Source: Fluviibacter sp964498255 | Lineage (GTDB): Bacteria > Pseudomonadota > Gammaproteobacteria > Burkholderiales > Rhodocyclaceae | Assembly: GCA_964498255.1 (NCBI GenBank) | Contig: CAZCGW010000003.1 | Location: forward strand, 77,789-141,788 | Direction: 5' to 3' | DNA length: 64,000 bases | In this document: piece by piece, positions 7,475-15,643 of the stretch | Layout of the letters: each line of letters begins with the position of its first letter | Position numbering within the stretch: position 1 is the first letter of the stretch | Program-made: the position numbers and the translations under genes | The notes under the pieces: model-generated | What the model saw: the letters and a program-made list of their open reading frames with translations, nothing else | Told to the model about the DNA's origin: nothing | The model's database searches: none

Positions 7475-8938
7475 ATGCAGCTTATTCAGAAAGCGCTCAC
7501 CTTTGACGACGTTTTGCTCGTTCCGGCGCACTCCGCAATTCTTCCGCGCGATGTTTCTCTGCAAACCCGCTTAACGCGCGAAATCTCTCTTAATTTACCG
7601 CTGCTCTCAGCCGCAATGGATACGGTGACCGAAGGTCGTCTGGCTATTGCGCTGGCGCAAGAGGGTGGTATAGGCATCGTTCATAAGAACCTGACACCTG
7701 CTCAGCAAGCAGCTGAAGTTGCCAAGGTCAAACGTTATGAATCGGGCGTGCTTAAAGATCCGATTACCATTAACCCGAACATGATGGTGCGTGATGTGCT
7801 GGCATTAACGCAACAGCATCGTATTTCCGGGCTGCCTGTACTGGATAAGAGCGGTACGGTTGTTGGTATCGTTACTAACCGTGATTTGCGCTTCGAGGAT
7901 AACCTGGATCAGGCGGTACGTCAGATCATGACCCCGAAGAAAAAGCTGGTTACCGTACGTGAAGGTGCCAGCATTGAAGAGGCCAAGGCACTGATGCATC
8001 AGCATCGTATCGAACGCGTACTGGTCGTTGATGACGAGTTCCAGCTGCATGGCCTGATTACTGTCAAAGATATTCTCAAAGCCACCGAACACCCCAATGC
8101 GTCTAAAGACGCTTCTGGCCGTCTGCGCGCAGGTGCTGCTGTCGGTGTGGGTGCTGGTACCGAAGAACGTGTCGAACTGCTGGCCGAAGCCGGTGTTGAC
8201 GTGATCGTTGTCGATACCGCACATGGTCATTCGCAAGGCGTGCTGGATCGTGTCCAGTGGGTTAAGAAAAACTATCCGAATGTCCAGGTCATTGGTGGCA
8301 ACATCGCCACGGCAGATGCAGCGCGTGCGCTGGCAGATCATGGCGCCGATGGCGTTAAGGTCGGTATTGGCCCGGGCTCCATTTGTACGACCCGCATCGT
8401 TGCCGGCGTTGGCGTGCCACAGATTACCGCTATCGCTAACGTGGCCAAGGCTCTAGAAGGCACCGGCGTGCCGCTGGTGGCAGATGGTGGTATCCGCTTC
8501 TCTGGTGATATCGCCAAGGCCATCGCTGCAGGCGCTAACTGCGTGATGCTGGGTGGTCTATTCGCCGGTACCGAAGAAGCACCAGGTGAAGTCGAACTAT
8601 TCCAGGGTCGTTCGTACAAGAGCTACCGTGGCATGGGTTCGCTGGGTGCCATGCAGGCAGGCTCAAGCGATCGCTACTTCCAGGAAAATACCGCCAATGT
8701 CGACAAGTTTGTACCGGAAGGTATCGAAGGTCGCGTGCCTTACAAGGGCTCGGTGCTGGCTGTAATTCACCAGCTGATGGGTGGCCTGCGTTCGTCGATG
8801 GGTTATCTGGGTTGCGCCACCATCGCCAATATGCACAAGCAGGCTCAGTTTGTTGAGATTACCTCAGCAGGTGTACGTGAATCGCACGTCCATGACGTGC
8901 AGATCACCAAAGAAGCCCCTAACTACCACGTTGAATAA
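7475..8938 (+). CDS. guaB: Inosine-5'-monophosphate dehydrogenase
   Basis: A 487-residue enzyme that oxidises IMP to XMP with NAD, the committed step of GMP synthesis. The TIM barrel is interrupted by two CBS domains (about residues 95-205, including SGLPVLDKSGTVVGIVTNRD). The catalytic loop GPGSICTTRIVAGVG places the nucleophilic Cys at residue 304, and the barrel has GADGVKVGIGPG and the MGSLGAMQ flap. The ATG at 7475 starts the conserved LIQKALTFDDVLLVPAHS. A TATAAT box at 7441-7446 is a likely -10, although no good -35 is visible. guaA follows after 9 bases. Confidence 0.98.
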   Translation: MQLIQKALTFDDVLLVPAHSAILPRDVSLQTRLTREISLNLPLLSAAMDTVTEGRLAIALAQEGGIGIVHKNLTPAQQAAEVAKVKRYESGVLKDPITINPNMMVRDVLALTQQHRISGLPVLDKSGTVVGIVTNRDLRFEDNLDQAVRQIMTPKKKLVTVREGASIEEAKALMHQHRIERVLVVDDEFQLHGLITVKDILKATEHPNASKDASGRLRAGAAVGVGAGTEERVELLAEAGVDVIVVDTAHGHSQGVLDRVQWVKKNYPNVQVIGGNIATADAARALADHGADGVKVGIGPGSICTTRIVAGVGVPQITAIANVAKALEGTGVPLVADGGIRFSGDIAKAIAAGANCVMLGGLFAGTEEAPGEVELFQGRSYKSYRGMGSLGAMQAGSSDRYFQENTANVDKFVPEGIEGRVPYKGSVLAVIHQLMGGLRSSMGYLGCATIANMHKQAQFVEITSAGVRESHVHDVQITKEAPNYHVE

Positions 8939-8947
8939 TTAAGCCTT

Positions 8948-10519
8948 ATGTCACGTACGCATCAAAAGATTCTCATTCTTGATTTCGGTTCCCAGTTAAC
9001 GCAGCTCATCGCACGACGCGTGCGTGAACAGCAGGTCTATTGTGAACTGCATCCTTTTGATGTGAGCGATGACTTTGTTCGCAGCTTTAATCCGCAGGGC
9101 ATTATTCTGTCGGGAGGTCCGAATTCTGTTTACGATGCTACCGAGTGGAAAGCGCCGCAAGCAGTGTTTGAGATGGGTGTCCCTGTATTGGGTATCTGCT
9201 ACGGCATGCAGACCATGGCAGAACAGCTGGGCGGCAAGGTAGAGAGCTCCAACAAGCGCGAATTCGGTTATGCAGAAATGCGTGCGCGTGGTCACTCGAA
9301 ACTTTTCGAAGGGCTACAAGACCGTGGTAACGACCAAGGCCATGGGCTACTCGATGTCTGGATGAGCCATGGTGACAAAGTCACCCAGTTGCCACCAGGC
9401 TTCAAGGTGATTGGTGATAATGAATCAACCCCGGTTGCCGCTATGGCAGACGAAGATCGTGGTTTCTACGCGGTACAGTTTCACCCGGAAGTCACGCACA
9501 CACTCAAGGGCAAGGAGATGTTTGCCCGTTTCGTGCATGACATCTGCGGCTGTGGTCGTGACTGGACCATGCCGAATTATGTAGAAGAGGCCGTTGAAAA
9601 GATTCGCGCTCAGGTCGGCAAGGAAGAAGTCATTCTTGGCTTGTCTGGTGGCGTCGATTCTTCAGTTGCTGCTGCCCTGATTCATCGTGCCATTGGCGAT
9701 CAGCTTACCTGTGTTTTCGTTGATAACGGTCTGCTGCGTCTGAACGAAGCAGAGCAGGTCATGGAAACCTTTGCCCGCGGTCTGGGCGTAAAAGTCGTTC
9801 ACGTCGATGCCTCTGAACAGTTCCTTGGGCACCTCAAGGGCGTGACTGATCCGGAGCAGAAGCGCAAGATCATCGGTCGCGAATTCGTCGAAGTTTTCGA
9901 TGCCGAATCCAAGAAATTGGTTAACGCTAAGTGGCTGGCCCAAGGCACGATTTATCCGGATGTGATTGAATCGGCCGGTGCCAAGACGGGTAAAGCACAC
10001 ACTATCAAATCGCACCATAATGTGGGCGGCCTGCCAGAGCATATGAAGCTCAAGCTGCTGGAACCGCTGCGCGAACTCTTCAAGGACGAAGTCCGCGAAC
10101 TCGGTGTTGCACTCGGTCTGCCGCATGACATGGTTTACCGCCATCCGTTCCCGGGGCCTGGTCTGGGCGTTCGTATCCTCGGTGAAGTTAAAAAAGAATT
10201 TGCTGACTTGCTGCGCCGCGCAGACGCTATCTTTATTGATGAGTTGCGCGCGTCCGGTTGGTATGAAAAAACCTCCCAGGCATTTACCGTGTTTCTTCCA
10301 GTTAAGAGCGTTGGTGTCATGGGTGATGGCCGTACCTACGAATATGTCGTCGCGCTACGCGCCGTTGAAACGCAGGACTTTATGACAGCGCACTGGGCAG
10401 AACTACCGCACAGCCTGCTTGGTAAGGTCAGCAATCGCATCATTAACGAAGTGCGTGGTATTAACCGGGTGGTGTATGACATCTCGGGTAAACCACCAGC
10501 CACCATTGAGTGGGAATAA
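8948..10519 (+). CDS. guaA: GMP synthase (glutamine-hydrolysing)
   Basis: A 523-residue two-domain enzyme making GMP from XMP, ATP and glutamine. The N-terminal class I glutamine amidotransferase has the nucleophile loop GICYGMQTMAEQLGG and the partner histidine in VQFHPEVTHT. The C-terminal synthetase has the PP-loop LSGGVDSSVAAALIH and the C-terminal dimerisation domain ending VVYDISGKPPATIEWE, the universal GuaA tail. It is the second gene of the guaBA operon, and a 13-base-pair hairpin follows 35 bases after the stop. Confidence 0.98.
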   Translation: MSRTHQKILILDFGSQLTQLIARRVREQQVYCELHPFDVSDDFVRSFNPQGIILSGGPNSVYDATEWKAPQAVFEMGVPVLGICYGMQTMAEQLGGKVESSNKREFGYAEMRARGHSKLFEGLQDRGNDQGHGLLDVWMSHGDKVTQLPPGFKVIGDNESTPVAAMADEDRGFYAVQFHPEVTHTLKGKEMFARFVHDICGCGRDWTMPNYVEEAVEKIRAQVGKEEVILGLSGGVDSSVAAALIHRAIGDQLTCVFVDNGLLRLNEAEQVMETFARGLGVKVVHVDASEQFLGHLKGVTDPEQKRKIIGREFVEVFDAESKKLVNAKWLAQGTIYPDVIESAGAKTGKAHTIKSHHNVGGLPEHMKLKLLEPLRELFKDEVRELGVALGLPHDMVYRHPFPGPGLGVRILGEVKKEFADLLRRADAIFIDELRASGWYEKTSQAFTVFLPVKSVGVMGDGRTYEYVVALRAVETQDFMTAHWAELPHSLLGKVSNRIINEVRGINRVVYDISGKPPATIEWE

Positions 10520-10554
10520 CAGCACTTGAGTGACTGTATTCGGTAACTGATCCA

Positions 10555-10586
10555 CTACAAAGCCCTGCTAAGTCAGGGCTTTGTAG
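10555..10586 (+). terminator. Hairpin terminator after guaBA
   Basis: Thirteen perfect base pairs (CTACAAAGCCCTG / CAGGGCTTTGTAG) around a six-base loop. The A-rich 5' arm and T-rich 3' arm suit a terminator, though no clean T tract follows the stem. Confidence 0.65.
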
Positions 10587-10612
10587 TCTGGGCACACTAT
10601 AAGAAAACTGCC

Positions 10613-12817
10613 ATGGAAATTAAGGTCAACTTTCTCGACAAGCTTCGCCTAGAAGCCAAGTTTGATGACTTCACCGTTATCGCCGACCAGCCTATACGGT
10701 ACAAGGGCGATGGTTCAGCCCCTGGGCCATTCGATTATTTCCTGGCCTCATCGGCGTTGTGTGCTGCCTACTTTGTGAAGCTGTATTGCGACACCCGTAA
10801 CATTCCAACCGAGAACATCCGTCTCTCGCAGAATAATATCGTCGACCCGGAAAACCGCTATCAGCAGACGTTCAAGATTCAGGTAGAGCTGCCGCCGGAT
10901 ATAGCCGAAGTCGATCGTCGCGGCATCCTGAGCTCGATAGAACGCTGCACGGTCAAAAAAGTTGTACAAACTGGCCCTGAATTCGTTATCGAAGAAGTCG
11001 AAAGCCTGGATGCAGATGCGCAGTCGCTGTTGACCTTGAAGCCTGAGTCAGACTCGGGTACCTACATCACGGGCAAAGATCTCCCACTGGAGCAAACCAT
11101 CGCCAATATGTCGGGGCTATTGGCAGACATCGGCATCAAGATTGAAATTGCCTCGTGGCGGAACATCATCCCCAATGTATGGTCCTTGCATATTCGCGAT
11201 GCACATTCGCCGATGTGCTTTACCAACGGCAAGGGTTCAACCAAAGAAAGCGCGTTGGCTTCTGCGCTTGGTGAATATATTGAACGACTGTCCAACAATC
11301 ACTTCTACGCAGGCGCATTCTGGGGTGAAGAGATTGCCAGTGCGCCTTTTGTGCATTACCCGAACGAACGCTGGTTCAAACCAGGCAAGAAAGATGCCTT
11401 GCCAGCGGAGATTCTCGATGAATACTGCCTCGAGATCTACAACCCGGATGGTGAACTACATGCCTCGAACCTGATTGATACCAACTCCGGTAATAGTGAT
11501 CGTGGCATCTGCTCGTTACCTTATGTTCGGCAATCCGATGGGGCGGTTGTGTATTTCCCGTCGAACCTGATAGAAAACCTCTTCGTCAGTAACGGCATGA
11601 GTGCCGGTAATACGTTGGCAGAAGCTCAGGTGCAGTGCCTATCCGAAATTTTCGAACGGGCAGTCAAGCGAGAAATCCTTGAAGGTGAAATCGCCTTGCC
11701 AGATGTGCCAGAGGAAGTGCTAGCTAAATACCCGGGCATTCTGGCCGGAATCGAGGGATTAGAAGCGCAGGGTTTCCCGGTGCTGGTCAAAGATGCGTCA
11801 CTCGGCGGCAAGTATCCCGTGATGTGTGTCACGCTGATGAACCCGCGCACGGGCGGTGTCTTTGCATCCTTCGGTGCGCATCCGAGTTTTGAAGTGGCGT
11901 TGGAACGCAGCCTGACAGAATTGCTACAAGGCCGCAGTTTTGAAGGCCTGAACGATTTGCCGCAACCCACCTTCGAATCCAATGCGGTGACAGAGCCCAA
12001 CAACTTTGTCGAGCACTTTATTGACTCCAGCGGTATCGTGTCTTGGCGCTTCTTTAGCGCTAAACCCGATTATGACTTTGTCGAATGGGATTTTTCTGCC
12101 ACAGGGGAGCAGGCCAACGCCAAAGAAGCCGCCACCTTGTTCGGCATTCTGGAAGACATGGCCAAAGAGGTCTACATGGCCGTCTTTGATCAATTAGGCG
12201 CTATTGCATGTCGGATTCTGGTGCCCGGCTATTCGGAGGTTTATCCGATAGAGGGTTTAGTTTGGGATAACACCAATAAGGCGCTGTTATTCCGCAGCGA
12301 TATTCTTAATCTCCATCAGCTTGATGATGATAGCCTCGAAGCCTTGCTGGATCGGTTAGAGAATAACGAACTCGATGACTACTCGGATATCGCCACGTTG
12401 ATCGGTATCCAGTTTGATGAGAATACGGCCTGGGGGCAGCTCACCGTCCTTGAATTAAAACTCCTCATCAATCTGGCCTTGCACCAGTACGAAGAGGTAC
12501 ATGAGCTAGTCGGTGCTTTCCTGCAGTTCAACGACAACACGGTTGAGCGTGGCTTGTTCTATCAGGCCTTGAACGTCGTTCTCGAAGTCTTGCTTGATGA
12601 TGAGATGGCACTGGGAGATTACGAAGTCAATTTCCGGCGTATGTTCGGCAACGACCGTATGGATGCCGTTTTAGGGTCTATCGATGGCAGTGTCCGTTTC
12701 TACGGCTTAACAGCCACGAGCACCAAACTCGAAGGACTTGATCGTCACCACCGTTTGCTGGATAGCTACAGAAAGCTTCATCAGGCTCGCGTCGCTAAAA
12801 TGACGGCGGATAACTGA
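10613..12817 (+). CDS. OsmC domain fused to YcaO domain protein
   Basis: A 734-residue fusion. Residues ~1-135 form an OsmC-like thiol peroxidase domain that keeps both reactive-site cysteine positions (ASSALCAAYF and SIERCTVKKV). Residues ~190-580 form a YcaO domain with the ATP-binding helices SALGEYIERLSNNH, EAQVQCLSEIFERAV and ERSLTELLQGRSFEG. A ~150-residue helical tail follows, as in E. coli YcaO. YcaO enzymes use ATP to activate amide carbonyls (azoline or thioamide formation); E. coli YcaO is an accessory factor for RimO methylthiolation of ribosomal protein S12, and rimO is present 22 kb away. A radical SAM gene follows after 11 bases. It lacks a proline-rich C-terminus of the azoline-forming YcaO type, so a S12 or thioamide role is likelier than azoline formation. 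Confidence 0.88.
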   Translation: MEIKVNFLDKLRLEAKFDDFTVIADQPIRYKGDGSAPGPFDYFLASSALCAAYFVKLYCDTRNIPTENIRLSQNNIVDPENRYQQTFKIQVELPPDIAEVDRRGILSSIERCTVKKVVQTGPEFVIEEVESLDADAQSLLTLKPESDSGTYITGKDLPLEQTIANMSGLLADIGIKIEIASWRNIIPNVWSLHIRDAHSPMCFTNGKGSTKESALASALGEYIERLSNNHFYAGAFWGEEIASAPFVHYPNERWFKPGKKDALPAEILDEYCLEIYNPDGELHASNLIDTNSGNSDRGICSLPYVRQSDGAVVYFPSNLIENLFVSNGMSAGNTLAEAQVQCLSEIFERAVKREILEGEIALPDVPEEVLAKYPGILAGIEGLEAQGFPVLVKDASLGGKYPVMCVTLMNPRTGGVFASFGAHPSFEVALERSLTELLQGRSFEGLNDLPQPTFESNAVTEPNNFVEHFIDSSGIVSWRFFSAKPDYDFVEWDFSATGEQANAKEAATLFGILEDMAKEVYMAVFDQLGAIACRILVPGYSEVYPIEGLVWDNTNKALLFRSDILNLHQLDDDSLEALLDRLENNELDDYSDIATLIGIQFDENTAWGQLTVLELKLLINLALHQYEEVHELVGAFLQFNDNTVERGLFYQALNVVLEVLLDDEMALGDYEVNFRRMFGNDRMDAVLGSIDGSVRFYGLTATSTKLEGLDRHHRLLDSYRKLHQARVAKMTADN

Positions 12818-12828
12818 AATAGCCCACC

Positions 12829-14736
12829 ATGTCGTCCATAAAAATCCTCAGTCTCATCCCGCCGATGACGCAGCTGAATACACCGTATCCCTCTACGGCG
12901 TATTTAACAGGATTTTTGCGTTCGCGTGGTTTCAATGCAGTTCAGGAAGACCTGGCGCTGGCATTGGTGCTGAAGTTTTTTACCGCCGCTGGCTTGGCTG
13001 ATATCCAAGCAGCGGCATTGGCACAACCTGAAGCGGTTCGCAGTGCCAGCGTAAATTACTTCCTGGATTATTTCGATCGTTATCAACGCACTATTGAGCC
13101 GACTATTGCATTTCTGCAGGGCAGGGATAGCACGCTCAGTCACCGTATTGCCAGTCGTGGATTTTTGCCCGAAGGTCCTCGATTTAGTGCGCTTGATGCT
13201 TACGATGATGATTCGGGTGATCCCCTGGGTTGGGCTTTCGGCGCCATGGGGACCTACGACCGCGCGCGGCATTATGCAACGCTCTATCTGAACGATCTTG
13301 CTGATGTGCTCAAACATGCCGTGGATGAGCGTTTCGAGTTTGTTCGTTATGCAGAATCGCTAGCGGGGAGTCAGCCGACCTTTGACCCCTTGGCAAAGGC
13401 ACTCGCGGCAAATCAGACGCTGGTAGATCAATACCTGCATTCGATGACGCTGCAGGCGTTAGAACAGCATCAGCCTGATCTGGTGCTTCTGTCGGTGCCG
13501 TTTCCCGGTAACGTCTATGCAGCTTTCCGCATTGCGCAGAGTATTAAATCGGCATTGCCCGGCACCAAAATCGTGCTCGGTGGCGGTTTCGTTAATACCG
13601 AATTAAGGGAGCTCACCGATCCACGTGTATTCGACTTTGTGGATTACATCACCCTGGATGCCGGTGAACGCCCCGTATTGGCCTTGATCGAACATCTCCA
13701 GGGTCAACGTTCGCGTGAAGGCCTAATCCGCACATTTTGCCGTTCCGAATCGGGACAGGTGAAATGGATGAACTGGCCTGAGCCGGATATTGCCTTTGCA
13801 GATATCGGCACACCAACCTGGGTTGGTTTACCTCTAGAGCGTTACCTTTCCCTGCTGGACATGCTCAACCCCATGCATCGTTTATGGAGTGATGGCCGTT
13901 GGAACAAGCTCACCATAGCGCATGGCTGCTACTGGAAGAAATGCAGTTTCTGCGATGTCAGTCTGGATTACATCTCCCGCTATGAAACAGCCTCGGCTGC
14001 GTTGCTGGTGGATCGCATCGAACAGATCGTTGCCGAAACAGGGCAAACAGGCTTCCACTTTGTCGATGAAGCCGCACCGCCCAAAATTTTGAAAGCCCTG
14101 GCTGAAGAGTTGATCCGCAGAAACGTACAGATCTCCTGGTGGGGCAATATCCGTTTCGAAAAAACCTTCACCCCGGAACTAGCCGAACTATTGGCCGACA
14201 GTGGTTGCATTGCCATGTCTGGCGGGCTTGAAGTGGCCTCTGATCGTTTGCTCAAGCTCATGCAAAAGGGGGTTTCCATCGAGCAAGTGGCGCAGGTCAC
14301 GCGCGGCTTTGCCGACGCGGGCATCCTGGTGCATGCCTACCTAATGTACGGGTTCCCAACACAGACAGTGCAGGATACGGTTGATGCGCTGGAGTATGTG
14401 CGTCAGCTATTTGAAAATGGTTGCATCCAGAGTGGCTTCTTCCATCGATTTACCTGCACCGTTCATTCACCCGTAGGGCTTGATCCGGGGGGCTATGGCA
14501 TCACCTTGCAGCCATTGCCACCAATCAGCTTCGCTAAAAATGATGTGGCGTTTGTAGACCCAACGGGTGTAGATCATGATCTATTGGGGCAGGGGCTCAA
14601 AAAGGCCATTTACAACTTCATGCACGGCGTCGGCCTGGATGAAGACATTCGAAGCTGGTTTGAATTACCCAAAGGTCAGTTGCCTAAGCCAACTGTACCC
14701 CGTCAGAAGATTGCAAGGGCATTAGGATTTATCTGA
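12829..14736 (+). CDS. B12-binding-like radical SAM protein with CX4CX2C cluster motif
   Basis: A 635-residue protein. Residues ~1-290 look like a degenerate cobalamin-binding Rossmann region (PDLVLLSVPFPGNVYAAFRI and KIVLGGGFVNTELREL), without an evident DxHxxG cobalamin-histidine motif. The radical SAM barrel begins at AHGCYWKKCSFCD, giving Cys 367, 372 and 375: CX4CX2C instead of the usual CX3CX2C. Barrel segments ISWWGNIRFEK, GCIAMSGGLEVASDRLL and VHAYLMYGFPTQT follow. The product is unknown. The 11-base gap to the OsmC-YcaO gene implies one operon, so it may act on the same substrate. The start ATG at 12829 lacks an obvious Shine-Dalgarno sequence, consistent with translational coupling. 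Confidence 0.85.
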   Translation: MSSIKILSLIPPMTQLNTPYPSTAYLTGFLRSRGFNAVQEDLALALVLKFFTAAGLADIQAAALAQPEAVRSASVNYFLDYFDRYQRTIEPTIAFLQGRDSTLSHRIASRGFLPEGPRFSALDAYDDDSGDPLGWAFGAMGTYDRARHYATLYLNDLADVLKHAVDERFEFVRYAESLAGSQPTFDPLAKALAANQTLVDQYLHSMTLQALEQHQPDLVLLSVPFPGNVYAAFRIAQSIKSALPGTKIVLGGGFVNTELRELTDPRVFDFVDYITLDAGERPVLALIEHLQGQRSREGLIRTFCRSESGQVKWMNWPEPDIAFADIGTPTWVGLPLERYLSLLDMLNPMHRLWSDGRWNKLTIAHGCYWKKCSFCDVSLDYISRYETASAALLVDRIEQIVAETGQTGFHFVDEAAPPKILKALAEELIRRNVQISWWGNIRFEKTFTPELAELLADSGCIAMSGGLEVASDRLLKLMQKGVSIEQVAQVTRGFADAGILVHAYLMYGFPTQTVQDTVDALEYVRQLFENGCIQSGFFHRFTCTVHSPVGLDPGGYGITLQPLPPISFAKNDVAFVDPTGVDHDLLGQGLKKAIYNFMHGVGLDEDIRSWFELPKGQLPKPTVPRQKIARALGFI

Positions 14737-15316
14737 GTACGGCCTGATGTCGTGGGCAGCTCACTAGATGGTCATTGACCATACCACTGGCCTGCATGAA
14801 GGCGTAACAGATAGTGGGGCCGACAAATTTGAACCCAAGCTTTTGCAGGGCTTTGCTCATGGCAACGGCTTGCGGTGTGCTGGTTGGGACTTCACCCATG
14901 TTGACCCAGTGGTTCTGAATTGGCGTGTTGTCTACAAATTGCCATAGAGTGTCGCTGAAAGATTGCCCCGACTCTTTGATAGCAAGAAAGGCTTTGGCAT
15001 TCTGGATCGTGGCCGCGACCTTTGCACGGTTACGAATGATCCCGGGGTCTGCGAGTAGGGCGGCTACTTTGGCTTCATCGTAATGGGCAATAACCTCAGG
15101 TTGAAAGCCATCAAATACGCGGCGATAGTGCTCACGCTTTTTAAGCACGGTTGACCATGAAAGCCCGGCTTGGGCACCTTCAAGAATCAGCAATTCAAAG
15201 AGGGCGAGGTCGTCTCGTAGAGGCACACCCCATTCTTCATCATGGTACTGGCGATACAGATCAAAGCCTGTACACCATGGGCAAACCGGCTCGCTGTTAC
15301 TTGAGTTCTGCGGCAT
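14729..15316 (-). CDS. tag: DNA-3-methyladenine glycosylase I
   Basis: A 195-residue base-excision repair enzyme that removes 3-methyladenine from alkylated DNA. It shows the Tag signature CPWCTGFDLYRQYHDEEWG near the N-terminus, with the zinc-ligand cysteine, the core LILEGAQAGLSWSTVLKKRE, and the C-terminal zinc ligands in NDHLVSCPRHQAV. The ATG at 15316 overlaps the end of the upstream ArsC-like gene by 20 bases; a TTG 15 bases further upstream is less likely. It converges on the radical SAM gene with an 8-base overlap of the coding ends. Confidence 0.95.
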   Translation of the reverse strand: MPQNSSNSEPVCPWCTGFDLYRQYHDEEWGVPLRDDLALFELLILEGAQAGLSWSTVLKKREHYRRVFDGFQPEVIAHYDEAKVAALLADPGIIRNRAKVAATIQNAKAFLAIKESGQSFSDTLWQFVDNTPIQNHWVNMGEVPTSTPQAVAMSKALQKLGFKFVGPTICYAFMQASGMVNDHLVSCPRHQAVLR

Positions 15317-15641
15317 AGGTGTCAGGGTCAAAGCCGACCAGTAGTTTCTTGCCGGTATCCAGGATCGGGCGTTTGATCATGCTCGGGTACTGCATCATCA
15401 GTCGATGTGCTTTGGCGGCATCCACATCCGCACGCTCTTCATCGGTGAGCTTTTTCCACATGAGCCCACGTGTGTTGAGGAGCTTTTCCCAACCGGCGCG
15501 TTTGATCCAATCCGGCAGATGCGTTTCGGCCACGCCTGCTTTTTTGTAATCAACGAAGGTGTAGGCAACACCATTCGCTTCGAGCCAGGCAAAGGCTTTC
15601 TTCATGGTGTCGCAGTTTTTAATGCCGTAAACCGTGATCAT
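15297..15641 (-). CDS. ArsC/Spx-family thioredoxin-fold protein (YffB-like)
   Basis: A 114-residue protein of the arsenate-reductase-like YffB/Spx group. It has a thioredoxin fold with a single N-terminal redox cysteine (YGIKNCDTMKKAFAWLE), and the IKRPILDTGKKLLVGFDPD segment near residue 90 carries the conserved Arg-Pro. Genuine arsenate reductases have the same CX5 loop followed by Arg at this position, but YffB members have no proven arsenate activity and have been proposed to be glutathione-dependent thiol reductases. It is transcribed with tag (overlap 20 bases), 2 bases downstream of tex. Confidence 0.88.
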   Translation of the reverse strand: MITVYGIKNCDTMKKAFAWLEANGVAYTFVDYKKAGVAETHLPDWIKRAGWEKLLNTRGLMWKKLTDEERADVDAAKAHRLMMQYPSMIKRPILDTGKKLLVGFDPDTYAAELK

Positions 15642-15643
15642 GG

